From Aeromonas rivuli (GTDB lineage Bacteria; Pseudomonadota; Gammaproteobacteria; Enterobacterales; Aeromonadaceae): 64,000 bases of DNA. The DNA is taken from NCBI RefSeq assembly GCF_000820045.1, contig NZ_CDBJ01000027.1:340541-404540 (forward strand). The letters run 5' to 3'. Shown piece after piece: positions 40,004-49,196 of this stretch (position 1 is the stretch's first letter; the number at the start of each line of letters is the position of its first letter). Below the pieces are notes generated by a model that saw nothing but the letters and a program-made list of their open reading frames with translations, was not told the DNA's origin and searched no databases. A program made the position numbers and the translations under genes.

Positions 40004-40633
40004 CTAGTCGGCCAATCGCGCCAGAAACCCAGACACATCTCCCAGATAGGGAGCAATGTCGAGCCGTTCCAGCGTCTCGCCCCGCGCCAACCCCAGGGTC
40101 GGGTACCCCTGACCCTTGAGCCGGGTTAGCCAGCGCTGACTCTCTTGCAGGGCTGGCTCCAGCGCCTGGGCCTCATAGGCATGATGGAAGGCAACCTCGT
40201 CCACCCCCTGTTCGGCGGCGAGACCGGCCAGCCGCGCCACGTCCCCGACCCAGAGGCCATCCCGATAGTGGGACTCCTGGATCCGTTGCAACATGGTCAA
40301 CTCGTCGCCCCCCAGAGATCCGAGCGCGAGTATGGCGCGAATGGGAGGGGCCGAATCGAGCAGCAACCCCTCCCTGATCAGCAGTTCATTGAAATAACGC
40401 TCGCCAAAAGGCTGACCGGTCAAGGCCTGGATCCGCTCATCATGGGGCCTGACATAGTCGCGCAGAGCCGCTCCCATCGGCTGGCACCGATCGCCGAGCC
40501 AGAGGCCTCCCGGGTGCAACTTGACCCTCACCCCGGCCTGCCTCGCGGCCGCTGCAAGCAGGGGGGCCGCGCCATAACACCAACCGCAGAGGGGGTCATA
40601 GATGTAGTGCAGTGTCGTTTCATTCATCTTCAT
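40004..40633 (-). CDS. DsbA-family (FrnE-like) thioredoxin-fold protein
   Basis: 209 residues from the ATG at 40633 (an ATG two codons later is also possible). No signal peptide, so it is probably cytoplasmic, unlike classical DsbA. The redox motif CGWC is at 16-19 in YIYDPLCGWCYGAAPLL, followed by the helical insert and a C-terminal GYPTLGL containing the cis-Pro of the thioredoxin fold. This matches the FrnE/2-hydroxychromene-isomerase-like branch of DsbA proteins. Upstream lies the terminator of the neighbouring hydrolase-like gene, so it has its own promoter. Confidence 0.85.
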   Translation of the reverse strand: MKMNETTLHYIYDPLCGWCYGAAPLLAAAARQAGVRVKLHPGGLWLGDRCQPMGAALRDYVRPHDERIQALTGQPFGERYFNELLIREGLLLDSAPPIRAILALGSLGGDELTMLQRIQESHYRDGLWVGDVARLAGLAAEQGVDEVAFHHAYEAQALEPALQESQRWLTRLKGQGYPTLGLARGETLERLDIAPYLGDVSGFLARLAD

Positions 40634-40650
40634 GGCATCGTATCCAACTT

Positions 40651-40680
40651 GAAAAAACCGGGCCAAGGGCCCGGTAAAAA
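40651..40680 (-). terminator. Terminator of the metallo-beta-lactamase-fold gene
   Basis: ACCGGGCC-CTT-GGCCCGGT on the minus strand followed by six T, 25 bases after the gene's stop. Confidence 0.88.
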
Positions 40681-40704
40681 ACACAGGGAAGCAGGCTTAT
40701 TGCT

Positions 40705-41565
40705 TTACCACTTCATCTCGCCAGTCGCGACCTTGGCGCCGATAGCCAGACCGTCATCGGCAGGCAGGGCCGGGAAGGCCTGCTTCATGCTTTGGATCAG
40801 GCTGTCTGAGCCCTTGGCCTTGGCCAGCTCCTGCTCGAAGCGCTGCACATAATCGCGGGTGAAGGTCACCGCCTCGGTGCCCTTGGGTTCGGCGCCCAGG
40901 AAGTGGCCCGGGATCACGCGAGCAGGTTGCATCGCCAGCAGCTCATTGAGGGTCTTGACCCACTGCGCCCGCGCCGCCTTGGTCTGGCTGTCTGCCATCC
41001 AGACATGCACTCCGTGATAAACAGGCACACCACCCAATGCGGTCTTGATAGAGGGAGCCCACAGATAGGCGCTCGGGGTATTCATTGCCTTGATCTCGAT
41101 CCGCTCGCCTTCCAGCGTCAGGTGGGATGCCGTCATCACCTCGGGGACTATCAGGCTCTTGGGCGCCTGGTCGCCCAGTATGGGGCCCCAGTAAGCCAGC
41201 TTGGCATCCTTGGTCGCCTTGATATGGTCAACCACGTGCTGACTGGCCACTATCTTGGCGTTCGGGAAGGCGGCCTTGAGAGGCTCAAGACCGAAATAGA
41301 AGTCAGGATCGCCACCACTGATGAAGATGGTGGTCAGCGTCTTGCCACTCTTGTGCAGCAACTCGACCAGCGCCTGACCATCACCGACCCCGAACTGGGC
41401 ATCGACCAGTATGGCCTCCTTGTCTCCTGCCACTATCTCGGAAGAGACCGGGAAAATCCCCTGCTCGCCCGGGTTGTAGACAGTCACCGTCAGAGGGGCA
41501 GCTAGTGCGGCGCCGCTGAGCAGTGTGGTGGCCAGGGTCAGGTTGCGAAGTGCGTGCTTGTTCAT
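40705..41565 (-). CDS. Secreted metallo-beta-lactamase-fold protein with degenerate metal motif
   Basis: 286 residues with a signal peptide (1-23, ending ALAA). The fold is recognisable from VTVYNPGEQGIFPVSSEIVAGDKEAILVDAQFG, the region before the active site, and the late IPGHFLG. The canonical HxHxDH motif is replaced by ISGGDPDFYFG: the Asp is kept but the His positions are Gly and Phe. The protein may bind one metal, use other ligands, or be a non-catalytic binder. It is monocistronic with its own terminator, and divergent from a LysR regulator that is its likely controller. Confidence 0.78.
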   Translation of the reverse strand: MNKHALRNLTLATTLLSGAALAAPLTVTVYNPGEQGIFPVSSEIVAGDKEAILVDAQFGVGDGQALVELLHKSGKTLTTIFISGGDPDFYFGLEPLKAAFPNAKIVASQHVVDHIKATKDAKLAYWGPILGDQAPKSLIVPEVMTASHLTLEGERIEIKAMNTPSAYLWAPSIKTALGGVPVYHGVHVWMADSQTKAARAQWVKTLNELLAMQPARVIPGHFLGAEPKGTEAVTFTRDYVQRFEQELAKAKGSDSLIQSMKQAFPALPADDGLAIGAKVATGEMKW

Positions 41566-41680
41566 TGCGTCATTCCTAATGATGGATTCGGGATGAACAG
41601 AGTTTATTAGAACGGTTGAGTTGCAAATACCGCATAATAGTCACTTAACTGTTGCATGAATCGAGCATATAGAGGCAAAC

Positions 41681-42577
41681 ATGGATCGACTGACCGCCTT
41701 GCGGGTCTTTGTCAGCGTGGTGGAGCAGGGCAGCCTGAGCGCCGCGGGAGAGCAGCTTGAGATGTCGCGGGCCATGGTGTCACGCTACCTGGCCGAGCTG
41801 GAGCGCTGGATGGGAGCCCGACTGCTACACAGGACCACTCGCCGCCTCAGCCTGACCGGCCCGGGTGAGGAGGCGCTGCTGCGAGCTCGTACCATGCTGA
41901 CCCTGGGCGAAGAGATGGAGCAGCTGGCAGTGCAGAACCAGGATGCCCCCAAGGGCTTGCTGCGCATCACCAGCAGCTACTCCCTCTCCGAGGCCTTGCT
42001 GGTGAATATCGCCAATGACTATCTGGCCCGTTATCCAGGCACCGCCATCGACATATTGCTGTTGGACAGAACGGTCAATCTGGTGGAGGAGCGCATCGAT
42101 CTGGCCGTGCGGATCACCAACGATCTGGACCCCAATCTGGTCGCCCGTCGGCTCGGCACCTGCCACTCGGTGGTCTGTGCCAGCCCGGCTTACCTCGCCA
42201 GCCATCCGGTACCGCAACAGGTGCAAGATCTCGCCTTGCACAACTGCCTCACCTACACCTACTTCGGCAAGAGCCTGTGGCAATTTGATGGTCAACAGGG
42301 TCCCCAGTCGGTCCCCGTCAGCGGCAATCTGAGCGCCAATATCTCCAATCTGCTTCTGGCCGCCACGCTGGCGGGCACAGGCATCAGCCTGCAGCCCCAC
42401 TATTCGGTTAAAACGCATCTCGAGCGAGGTGAGCTGGTGGCCTTGCTGCCCGACTGGCAACCCAAGCAAATGGGCGTTTACGGTGTCTATGGTACCCGCA
42501 AGCAGATGTCTCCCTTGCTGCGCAGTTTCCTCGACTTCATGGTCGCGCGCATGGCAGCCGATCCACTCTGGCGATAA
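41681..42577 (+). CDS. LysR-family transcriptional regulator
   Basis: 298 residues. The HTH lies at about 1-60 (MDRLTALRVFVSVVEQGSLSAAGEQLEMSRAMVSRYLAELERWMGARLLHRTTRR, read in pieces), followed by a LysR substrate domain (GLLRITSSYSLSEALLV, LVARRLGTCHSVVCASPAYL). It belongs to the CrgA/DsdC-like large subgroup. GAGG lies six bases before the ATG. The 115-base divergent region shared with the secreted hydrolase-like gene suggests control of that gene. Effector unknown. Confidence 0.9.
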   Translation: MDRLTALRVFVSVVEQGSLSAAGEQLEMSRAMVSRYLAELERWMGARLLHRTTRRLSLTGPGEEALLRARTMLTLGEEMEQLAVQNQDAPKGLLRITSSYSLSEALLVNIANDYLARYPGTAIDILLLDRTVNLVEERIDLAVRITNDLDPNLVARRLGTCHSVVCASPAYLASHPVPQQVQDLALHNCLTYTYFGKSLWQFDGQQGPQSVPVSGNLSANISNLLLAATLAGTGISLQPHYSVKTHLERGELVALLPDWQPKQMGVYGVYGTRKQMSPLLRSFLDFMVARMAADPLWR

Positions 42578-42598
42578 AAAAGGGGCCTTGCGGCCCCT
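42576..42598 (-). terminator. Terminator of the BPSS1780-like gene
   Basis: AGGGGCC-GCAA-GGCCCCT on the minus strand followed by six T; it overlaps the stop codon region of the convergent LysR gene and may serve both. Confidence 0.85.
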
Positions 42599-42615
42599 GA
42601 TAGGAAAAAGAAGGA

Positions 42616-43392
42616 TCAGGCTTCGAAGCCGGTCAGCACCACTGGCTCTTCCCCCTCTTGCTCGATGAGGAAAATATCCTTGTATGCCATATAGATGGAG
42701 TAGTTGAGCGCAGGCAACACCACCAGCAGGCCAATCAGCATCAGCAGGGTGCCGAGTAGCAACATCACGCAGCCCAGCAAGCCCCACCAGAGGAAGGGCC
42801 ACATATTGCGCTGACAGCCGATGAAGCTCAGCTTGGCGGCCTGCCAGGCTCCGACATCATGGAAATAGATGAGGGCGGGGGCAAAGGTCACCGCCATCAA
42901 TACCGGCACCAGCAGCAGCATCCCCAGCAGTACGCAGAGCAGCACGCCCCTGGCCTGCTCCACCGTCAGGGAGAGCTGTTCGGGATCCTGGCTGAACAGA
43001 TCACTCAGCCCCCACAATGAGAGCAGTCCGAAACAGAGCATGGCGATCAGGGTGAAGAGACCAAGAGCAAACAGCCCCCCCATGATCAGTGGCGTCAAGC
43101 GATGGCGAAAGCCTGCGAACAGGTCGGAGAAGGTCAAGCGCCCCTGCTCATCCCCCCCCTTGGCCACCACCATCCAGCCGGCCATCCACACCATGTAGAG
43201 CAGTTGGGAGATGAAGCCTCCTGCGGGCAGCTGTTCGATCAGCAGGCCAACCCCCAGCCAGAGCAGCAACATGGCGACGCTCAGTCCCATGCCCTTGTTG
43301 AAGATATCGAATCCGCTACGGATCCATAACCAGCCACGTCCTATGGGATGACGCTGGGGTTCGGTGCGCAGGGCGCTCTGGGTACTCATCAT
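42616..43392 (-). CDS. BPSS1780-family inner-membrane protein
   Basis: 258 residues with about six hydrophobic helices, a polar N-terminus with GRGWLWIRSGFDIFNKGMG, and a DGRLTFSDLF-like GRLTFSDLFAGFR. FAPALIYFHDVGAWQAAKLSFIGCQRNMWPF matches the BPSS1780 family pattern. Function unknown. GAGGCAAC precedes two tandem ATG codons, so the start could be 43392 or 43389. It follows the fimbrial adhesin end-to-start by only 34 bases in the same direction but reads away from it, so it may lie in the fimbrial transcript or have its own promoter. Confidence 0.8.
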   Translation of the reverse strand: MMSTQSALRTEPQRHPIGRGWLWIRSGFDIFNKGMGLSVAMLLLWLGVGLLIEQLPAGGFISQLLYMVWMAGWMVVAKGGDEQGRLTFSDLFAGFRHRLTPLIMGGLFALGLFTLIAMLCFGLLSLWGLSDLFSQDPEQLSLTVEQARGVLLCVLLGMLLLVPVLMAVTFAPALIYFHDVGAWQAAKLSFIGCQRNMWPFLWWGLLGCVMLLLGTLLMLIGLLVVLPALNYSIYMAYKDIFLIEQEGEEPVVLTGFEA

Positions 43393-43426
43393 GTTGCCTC
43401 GATCGGATGGGCGGGCAGAGGGCGGC

Positions 43427-44485
43427 TCAGGGCACAGTCACCGTCACCATGACGGTGGCCGTATAGGGCCCGGTTCGTACCGGCTGACCGGGCAGCTTGG
43501 TCGGATACACCCTCACCCTGTAGTCAGTCTTATGGGTGCTTTGCGAATAGGGTACCCCGATGGCTGTATCAAATGGAATAGGGGTATCCGTATCCTGTTG
43601 GAACAAGCCAATACCGACCCCCGCCAGGCTGGTGCTGATGAAGTTGCCCTGACTGGTGAGGGCGCCACCAAAACGGTAACTGAGCGGAGTCACATAGTCG
43701 CTAGGGATCTGGCTGCAGGTCACACTCACGTTGACGCTGCGCGGGGCATAACCCTGTGGCACGCCCCCCTCGACGAAGGCGCTCTGGGCCACGGCGCCGA
43801 GATCCAGGGGAATGCTGGTGCCCGCCGGAAACTGACAACTCGGAGTCGAGGTGATGCTGATATTCATGGCCAACCGGCTGAACTCGTTGCCAACCGCGGT
43901 ACTGGGCATAGCGGCGCGGCGCACGAAGAGGCTGGCGACAGTGCCGCTGAAGGTTTGGGTCCCCGTAATCCCCTTGAGCAATTTGAGGGTATATCGCCCA
44001 CCATTGACGCTGATCCCCCCCAACAAAGATACATCTAGCAGTCCACCCACACAGACGGCCAGCAGGCCTGCCGTTGTGTCGTTGAAGGGAACGGTTTTAT
44101 ACCCCCCACCCACATTGAACTCCGCCTTGAGACCGAAATAGTCATTGAGTTTGATCAGGGTGCCCAGGGGGTCGGCAATGGTCGGCAAGGTGGTGGTCCC
44201 CTGGTAGTAAACCGTCATCAAGAGACCAATACCGATGCCGGTACAGTCGCAGGTCGCCGTACTGGTGGTGGCAAAACTGCCAGTGGCCGTATCCCCCGGT
44301 TGATAGACGCTGGCGGGGTTGGTCACCGGGACTGTTGCCAAGAAGGCGCTGGTGCACTGGCCGTTGACGGCGTTTGCCTCGGGCAGGCAGCACAGCGCGC
44401 CGAGCAAGACCGCTCCCCGCATACCCACTCGCCGAATCGCCAGCCGGGCCCAGTTCACCCCCGTATGGTTTTTGAAACTTATCAT
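43427..44485 (-). CDS. Fimbrial tip adhesin / minor pilin
   Basis: 352 residues: an N-terminal signal peptide (ending near NAVNG), a unique Cys-containing lectin-like region (about 40-215, with CDCTG), and a C-terminal pilin domain (MNISITSTPSCQFPAGTSIPLDLGAVAQSAF ... GPYTATVMVTVTVP, read in pieces). The closing alternating hydrophobic strand is the donor-strand acceptor typical of chaperone-usher pilins. Two-domain structure and last place in the operon point to the tip adhesin. Its ATG overlaps the stop of the second chaperone (ATGA). The receptor cannot be predicted. Confidence 0.82.
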   Translation of the reverse strand: MISFKNHTGVNWARLAIRRVGMRGAVLLGALCCLPEANAVNGQCTSAFLATVPVTNPASVYQPGDTATGSFATTSTATCDCTGIGIGLLMTVYYQGTTTLPTIADPLGTLIKLNDYFGLKAEFNVGGGYKTVPFNDTTAGLLAVCVGGLLDVSLLGGISVNGGRYTLKLLKGITGTQTFSGTVASLFVRRAAMPSTAVGNEFSRLAMNISITSTPSCQFPAGTSIPLDLGAVAQSAFVEGGVPQGYAPRSVNVSVTCSQIPSDYVTPLSYRFGGALTSQGNFISTSLAGVGIGLFQQDTDTPIPFDTAIGVPYSQSTHKTDYRVRVYPTKLPGQPVRTGPYTATVMVTVTVP

Positions 44486-45219
44486 CCTGCCCCCTGCCCC
44501 AATCGAAAATCCTGCTCATGATAGTTGCCATCATCATCAATCCAGCGCACTCGGCCATGGGCACCCTGCAATGGGGCCTCACTCCCCCCCGCCATGGGCA
44601 GGAACAGCTTGCCCAGAGGCGGGATCAGGGCGGCCTCTTGCCAGACCAGCGGCTTTTTACCATGGGAGATCAACACCTCGCTCAGGCTGATATAAAACCC
44701 ACCGGGATTGAACACAGTCACCCCCAGCCCCGGCCCGGTTTGCCAATTCAGCCGAGTCACCGCCTCCCTCACTGAACCAGGCAGGCCAGCGGGTCGATAG
44801 AGCAGCTTGATGCGAGTGCGATAAGCGAGCTGCACCCTGGCCCCGTCAGTGACCGCATTGGGGGGCAGACCCAGCACATTGAGCCAGAACAGGGATTCGC
44901 GATCCTGCACCAGACGTTTGGTATCAGTCCCGTAAACACGCAGCGTCTGGCCCTTGCCTCCCCCCAGCCGCATCATGGGAGGGGTCACCAGGAATGGCGC
45001 CTTGCTTTGACTCGGTCCCTGCTGCGCATCCCCCTCATCGACCCAGACCTGCAACAAGCTGGACCGCTGGTCATCGTTGAACACCCTGAGACTGGCTTCC
45101 GGTGCCCCGCCCGGATAGATGAGACGCGTCGCCATCAGATTGATGGCTGCCCACCCCTGCTCTCCCCACAGGAGGAGCGAGCACAGCATCAGACAATAGA
45201 GCCCGCCTCTTTGCATCAT
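44482..45219 (-). CDS. Fimbrial periplasmic chaperone (second copy)
   Basis: 245 residues from the ATG at 45219, which has GGAGGAG upstream and overlaps the usher stop (ATGA). Signal peptide ends near GWA. PapD-like chaperone features are visible: TRLIYPGGAPEASLRVFN, FLVTPPMMRLGGGKGQTLRVYG, ESLFWLNVLGLPP with RTRIKLLYRP. The FGL/FGS-loop region is short (FGS type). It is distinct from the first chaperone and may serve the adhesin specifically. Confidence 0.9.
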   Translation of the reverse strand: MMQRGGLYCLMLCSLLLWGEQGWAAINLMATRLIYPGGAPEASLRVFNDDQRSSLLQVWVDEGDAQQGPSQSKAPFLVTPPMMRLGGGKGQTLRVYGTDTKRLVQDRESLFWLNVLGLPPNAVTDGARVQLAYRTRIKLLYRPAGLPGSVREAVTRLNWQTGPGLGVTVFNPGGFYISLSEVLISHGKKPLVWQEAALIPPLGKLFLPMAGGSEAPLQGAHGRVRWIDDDGNYHEQDFRLGQGAG

Positions 45220-47798
45220 GGTGTCTCCTCCGGCTGGCAGAGCGCGGTCACCTGCTGATAGGGAATGGCAGGGTCCGGCTTGGGTTGTCGATAGTCCAGA
45301 CGGCAGCGCTGGCTTCCCTCCTTGCCCCACTGCACGTGGAGCTGACCCTGCTCACCACGCACGAAAATGAGCCCCCCCTGGCCGACCACGGCCACCGAGC
45401 GGCCACTGCTATCGATCACATCGGCGCCAAACGGCAGCGTCATCCGATCCGGTAGCTGGGCCTGCACCAGCAAGGGTTGGCCAATATGGGTCTCATAGTC
45501 GAGTTTGACGATGGCGCCGCGCCTCGGGGCCACCATCTGTGCACTGCCATCTATCTCCACGTCCACCGGCAGGCCGCCCGGATCCAGACTGATGATGTTG
45601 TTACGATAGGGATTGAGCCCGGCCAATACCGCATAACCATCCCCATCGACCTCGCTGCCGATACCATGGCTTATCTTGGCCCCCTGGGCGCCCTTGGCTT
45701 CCACCAGCGCCATTGTCTCCCCCTGCGTCTGCCCCAGTACCCACCCATCTTTATGTACCAGCAAGGTCCCCTTGGCCGAAGCAACGTACTGGGAGTAACC
45801 ATCTCCCTGGCTGGTACTGGCCCCAAGTTGAGCCGCCGCCCCCTGATACTGCAAGTTGCCGCCATAGCCATAGTGGCTGGGTGCCCCGCCCCCATTCTTG
45901 CTGGCGTAGAGCCCGTAATAGAGCAAGCCATCACGCGCACCACCATTGAGATCGGCACGGGCGCTGTAGCCCTGTCCCTCTTGATAGGAGAGGGTGCTAC
46001 TCAGTCTTGGCCCGCCGAGCGCTTCACCGATGGGAATGCTGAGACTCAGTACATATTGATCCCCGCCGTCATCTTCATTGAGGGAGTGACTGACCGAGAG
46101 GGAGAGACTGCCCCAGCTAAATCCCTTGTTGTAACCCAGCTGGAAGCTGCTGTTGTTCGGCTCTCCCCCCCAGTAGTTGCGGGCGATGCCGCTGAAGTAG
46201 AGATCGCCCAGCTCTCCCACCGGCTGGCTGATGTTGAGCTGGAAGCGGTTGCGCTCCCGCTGCAACACATTGAGGCGATCCCCCTGCAATGCCGCCACAT
46301 CATCAAGATCCAGATACCCCTCACTCGAGAATCGGTATGCGGCCAGAGTGAAGTAGGTACGGGTGTAGTCCAGCTGCTTGCTGTAGGTCACCCGATAACT
46401 CTGCCCCGACAGATCCCCGGCTAATCCGGACTCGGGGGGAAGATCCCGCGCCCAGGAACCGGTGAGATCGAGTGCCAGGGCACCATAATCGGATCCCACC
46501 GCCAATCCCCCCAGCAGGGCGCCATAATCTTGCGCCGCAATAGTGCCGCCATAGAGCGTCAGGGTATTGGAGAGGCCACGCCTGTAGGTACCTTGCAAGA
46601 AATTGGGGCCATCCGCCCCTTCATCATTGCGATATTGTCCCAGGGTCAGGCTAAACCGGGAGGCATCGGTGCGCAGCATCTGCACCACGGAGGAGAATGG
46701 CAGGGTGAAGCTGCGCTCACGGCCATCCGCCTCTGTGATGGTCACATCGAGATCCCCCGCAAAACTGGTGGCATAGAGATCGTCGATGGCGAAAGCACCA
46801 GGGGCAACCTGGGTCTCATAGATGAGCGCCGTTCCCTGACGGATGGTGACCCTGGCATTGGTTTCGGCGGTGCCGCGTACCACAGGGGCGAAACCACGTT
46901 CAAAATCCGGCAGCATGGCATCATCGCTGGCCAGCTGCACCCCCGTGAAGGGCACACTGTCAAAGCTGTCCCCCGGGGTAAAATACTCTCCCAAGGTGAG
47001 CTGGGCTCTGTGCACCGTGATATCCCGCTGGGCATAGCTGTTGAGCGCTTGATAGTCCCCTTCGCTCTGAAAGGAGCCGTTATGACGTAAACGCCAGCTT
47101 CCCAGATTGAGGCCGGTATTGAGGTTGATGTTGCTGCTGAGCCGGTCTGATGCGCCTTGCTGGTCGCTGTAGTAGAGGTTGGCGTTATAACCGACAAAAC
47201 CGGCATTGATCCCCTCCACCCACTGATCCGGCCCCACATAATTGCGGCGCACTCGCCCGACATAGGCCTGTGGCAGGCTGAGGGCACCCGTCAGGCTGGG
47301 TAGGTCCAGCGTGAAACGGGCCTCAGGCACCAAAGCGTCGACTTCGATGCAATCGCTCTGCAGCAGGGCGTTAACTGTCTCCTGATCAGGAAGTTGGTCT
47401 ATCAGCAAGCCCCACTGCTCGACCTGACCCGCCTTGAAGCAGAAACGGGGTGACTGGGGATCCGCGCTCGCCCTCACTTCCAGCTGCTGGCTCAACTTGT
47501 CCTGGCCATTAATGATGATATCGAGTTGATACATGCCTGGTGGCACAAAGTCGGCGCGGGAGAAGCGGGTCAGGTCGATGTCCATGCCAAGCGCATCGAG
47601 CAGCTGACTATTGAACTCCACCGGTTCGGGAGCCGCTACCGCCTTGGTTTGCACGGTCTCAGCGGCCATTGCGACATGACCGATGAGCAGCATTATAAGC
47701 AGGAAAATACGTGTAACCCGGCAAGATATCCGGCAAGGGGGGAGGTAAACATGATGGCCAGTCATCGGCACGGCGGCAGGGAGATCACTGGCAATCAC
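45216..47798 (-). CDS. Fimbrial outer-membrane usher
   Basis: 860 residues from a GTG at 47798 with an excellent GGAGGGGG ribosome site; frame upstream to 47828 is open but lacks one. A signal-like hydrophobic run (about 31-46) ends at MAAE. FimD/PapC features: PVEFNSQLLDALGMDIDLTRF, the N-terminal domain that binds chaperone-subunit complexes; PPGMYQLDIIING; a 24-strand barrel with the plug region; and the C-terminal MVAPRRGAIVKLDYET and GQGGLIFVRG. It is the export gate of the operon. Confidence 0.92.
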   Translation of the reverse strand: MIASDLPAAVPMTGHHVYLPPCRISCRVTRIFLLIMLLIGHVAMAAETVQTKAVAAPEPVEFNSQLLDALGMDIDLTRFSRADFVPPGMYQLDIIINGQDKLSQQLEVRASADPQSPRFCFKAGQVEQWGLLIDQLPDQETVNALLQSDCIEVDALVPEARFTLDLPSLTGALSLPQAYVGRVRRNYVGPDQWVEGINAGFVGYNANLYYSDQQGASDRLSSNINLNTGLNLGSWRLRHNGSFQSEGDYQALNSYAQRDITVHRAQLTLGEYFTPGDSFDSVPFTGVQLASDDAMLPDFERGFAPVVRGTAETNARVTIRQGTALIYETQVAPGAFAIDDLYATSFAGDLDVTITEADGRERSFTLPFSSVVQMLRTDASRFSLTLGQYRNDEGADGPNFLQGTYRRGLSNTLTLYGGTIAAQDYGALLGGLAVGSDYGALALDLTGSWARDLPPESGLAGDLSGQSYRVTYSKQLDYTRTYFTLAAYRFSSEGYLDLDDVAALQGDRLNVLQRERNRFQLNISQPVGELGDLYFSGIARNYWGGEPNNSSFQLGYNKGFSWGSLSLSVSHSLNEDDGGDQYVLSLSIPIGEALGGPRLSSTLSYQEGQGYSARADLNGGARDGLLYYGLYASKNGGGAPSHYGYGGNLQYQGAAAQLGASTSQGDGYSQYVASAKGTLLVHKDGWVLGQTQGETMALVEAKGAQGAKISHGIGSEVDGDGYAVLAGLNPYRNNIISLDPGGLPVDVEIDGSAQMVAPRRGAIVKLDYETHIGQPLLVQAQLPDRMTLPFGADVIDSSGRSVAVVGQGGLIFVRGEQGQLHVQWGKEGSQRCRLDYRQPKPDPAIPYQQVTALCQPEETP

Positions 47799-47878
47799 GG
47801 CGCACCCCCTCCAGATACAGACTGACATCGAATGCGGGAAGACCTGATGCCGAACTTACTCCCCCGGCCCGGTGCTCG

Positions 47879-48640
47879 TCAGTTGAACGCGAATCGGCCC
47901 ACCTCGCGGGCACCATAATCATTAAGCCAATAGAAGGTCACCGTCTTGGCCTGCACTGGCCCGCTCAATCGTTCCAGAGGAAAATCAAAGCTGGCCCCAG
48001 GCGCCACCATGCCACCACTGCGATTGGCATACTGCCCGGCCTGAACCGTCGTCAAATCGAGATGGCTGATACTGACGTGGTAACTGCTCGGGTTGCTGGC
48101 ACGCAGCACATAGCCACTCGTCTGATGCAGTAGTTGCCACTGCAAACCATTGGCGGATTTCTGGATGTCACCGGCTAGCCCCTGGGGCCGGTAGAACAGC
48201 TTGATGCGAGAGCGAAAGGCGAGTTGCACCAGATTCTGACCCGCCACGGCAGACTTGGCGCTGGGCGGCACCTCCAGCACATTGAGCCAGAACACCGACT
48301 CCTTGTTGGATGGCAACCCTTGCCCCACATAAGCCAGGCGCAGGGATTGGCCTCGCAGGGCCTCTATTCGGGTAATGGGGGGAGTAATGAGGAATGGCAA
48401 TCTGTCGGCACCGGGTCGGATCCGACGATCGCCGCTGTCCATCCAGATCTGTACCAACGCGGGCAGCGTGCCCTTATTGGTCAGCTCCAGCGTCACCTCA
48501 CGGGCCGTGGAGGGATAGATGACCCGGGTGCCAGATATCTGGACCTGGCCCCAGGCCAACATGGGCAAGATCACCACCCCAGGGAGCAGAAACCGGCCGC
48601 ACATGCCACCCAGACGGGCCAGACGCCATGCCATGCTCAT
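47879..48640 (-). CDS. Fimbrial periplasmic chaperone (first copy)
   Basis: 253 residues from the ATG at 48640 (an ATG two codons later is possible). After a signal peptide (ending LAWG) come GTRVIYPSTAREVTLELTNKG, PFLITPPITRIEALRGQSLRL, SNKESVFWLNVLEVPP and FRSRIKLFYRPQGL, the standard PapD/FimC pattern with the conserved Arg and Lys that anchor the pilin carboxylate. It starts 10 bases after the pilin stop and is separated from the usher by 80 bases. Confidence 0.92.
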   Translation of the reverse strand: MSMAWRLARLGGMCGRFLLPGVVILPMLAWGQVQISGTRVIYPSTAREVTLELTNKGTLPALVQIWMDSGDRRIRPGADRLPFLITPPITRIEALRGQSLRLAYVGQGLPSNKESVFWLNVLEVPPSAKSAVAGQNLVQLAFRSRIKLFYRPQGLAGDIQKSANGLQWQLLHQTSGYVLRASNPSSYHVSISHLDLTTVQAGQYANRSGGMVAPGASFDFPLERLSGPVQAKTVTFYWLNDYGAREVGRFAFN

Positions 48641-48650
48641 GGGGCTGATC

Positions 48651-49196
48651 TCAGTGATAGTCGAGCGAGTAAATGAGATCAGCGGACACCAACCCTGCCC
48701 CCACAGCCCCGGTGGCAATGTATTGGGCGCTGTAATAGAGGGTGGCATCACCGGTCGCATTGAAATCAACCAGCACATCGTTGCCCGTGTTATCTCTCAG
48801 ATCGATAGGCGTACTGTCGGACGCGAGGATCTGCACCTCCACATTCGCTGCCGGATTCTTGCCCCCGGACGCCACCGCTTTGTTGCTCAGGTTGCCGGTG
48901 CTCTGGGCCACGCCAAAGTTCTCGAAATAGGCTCGCACCGAGCCCGTCGTCGGGCAACTGGTGAGCTCCAGATTGAAACCTGTCGCGCCGGCGGTTACTC
49001 CGAGACCGGAGAGCGCATTGGTACTGACGGTGGGCAGGGTCACAATTGCCGAGGCACTGCCACCGTTGACAGAAATGTCGCAGGTTCCCGCCGTGACCTC
49101 CCCAGTGATCGTTATGGTGCCATTGAAGGCCAAGACAGACCCCGAGGCCAGCAAGCTGGCCGAGAGTCCAAGAGCCGCAAGAAGATTTATTTTCAT
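48651..49196 (-). CDS. Major fimbrial subunit (type 1-like pilin)
   Basis: 181 residues from the ATG at 49196, preceded by GGTGGAGG. Signal peptide MKINLLAALGLSASLLASGSVLA; the mature pilin opens with FNGTITITGEVTAGTCDI, contains the paired Cys (Cys in GTCDI and ELTSCP), and ends with the beta-strand SADLIYSLDYH with the penultimate Tyr that plugs the usher-chaperone site. First gene of the operon; the upstream region to 49492 is A/T-rich but no inverted-repeat phase switch is seen. Confidence 0.93.
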   Translation of the reverse strand: MKINLLAALGLSASLLASGSVLAFNGTITITGEVTAGTCDISVNGGSASAIVTLPTVSTNALSGLGVTAGATGFNLELTSCPTTGSVRAYFENFGVAQSTGNLSNKAVASGGKNPAANVEVQILASDSTPIDLRDNTGNDVLVDFNATGDATLYYSAQYIATGAVGAGLVSADLIYSLDYH

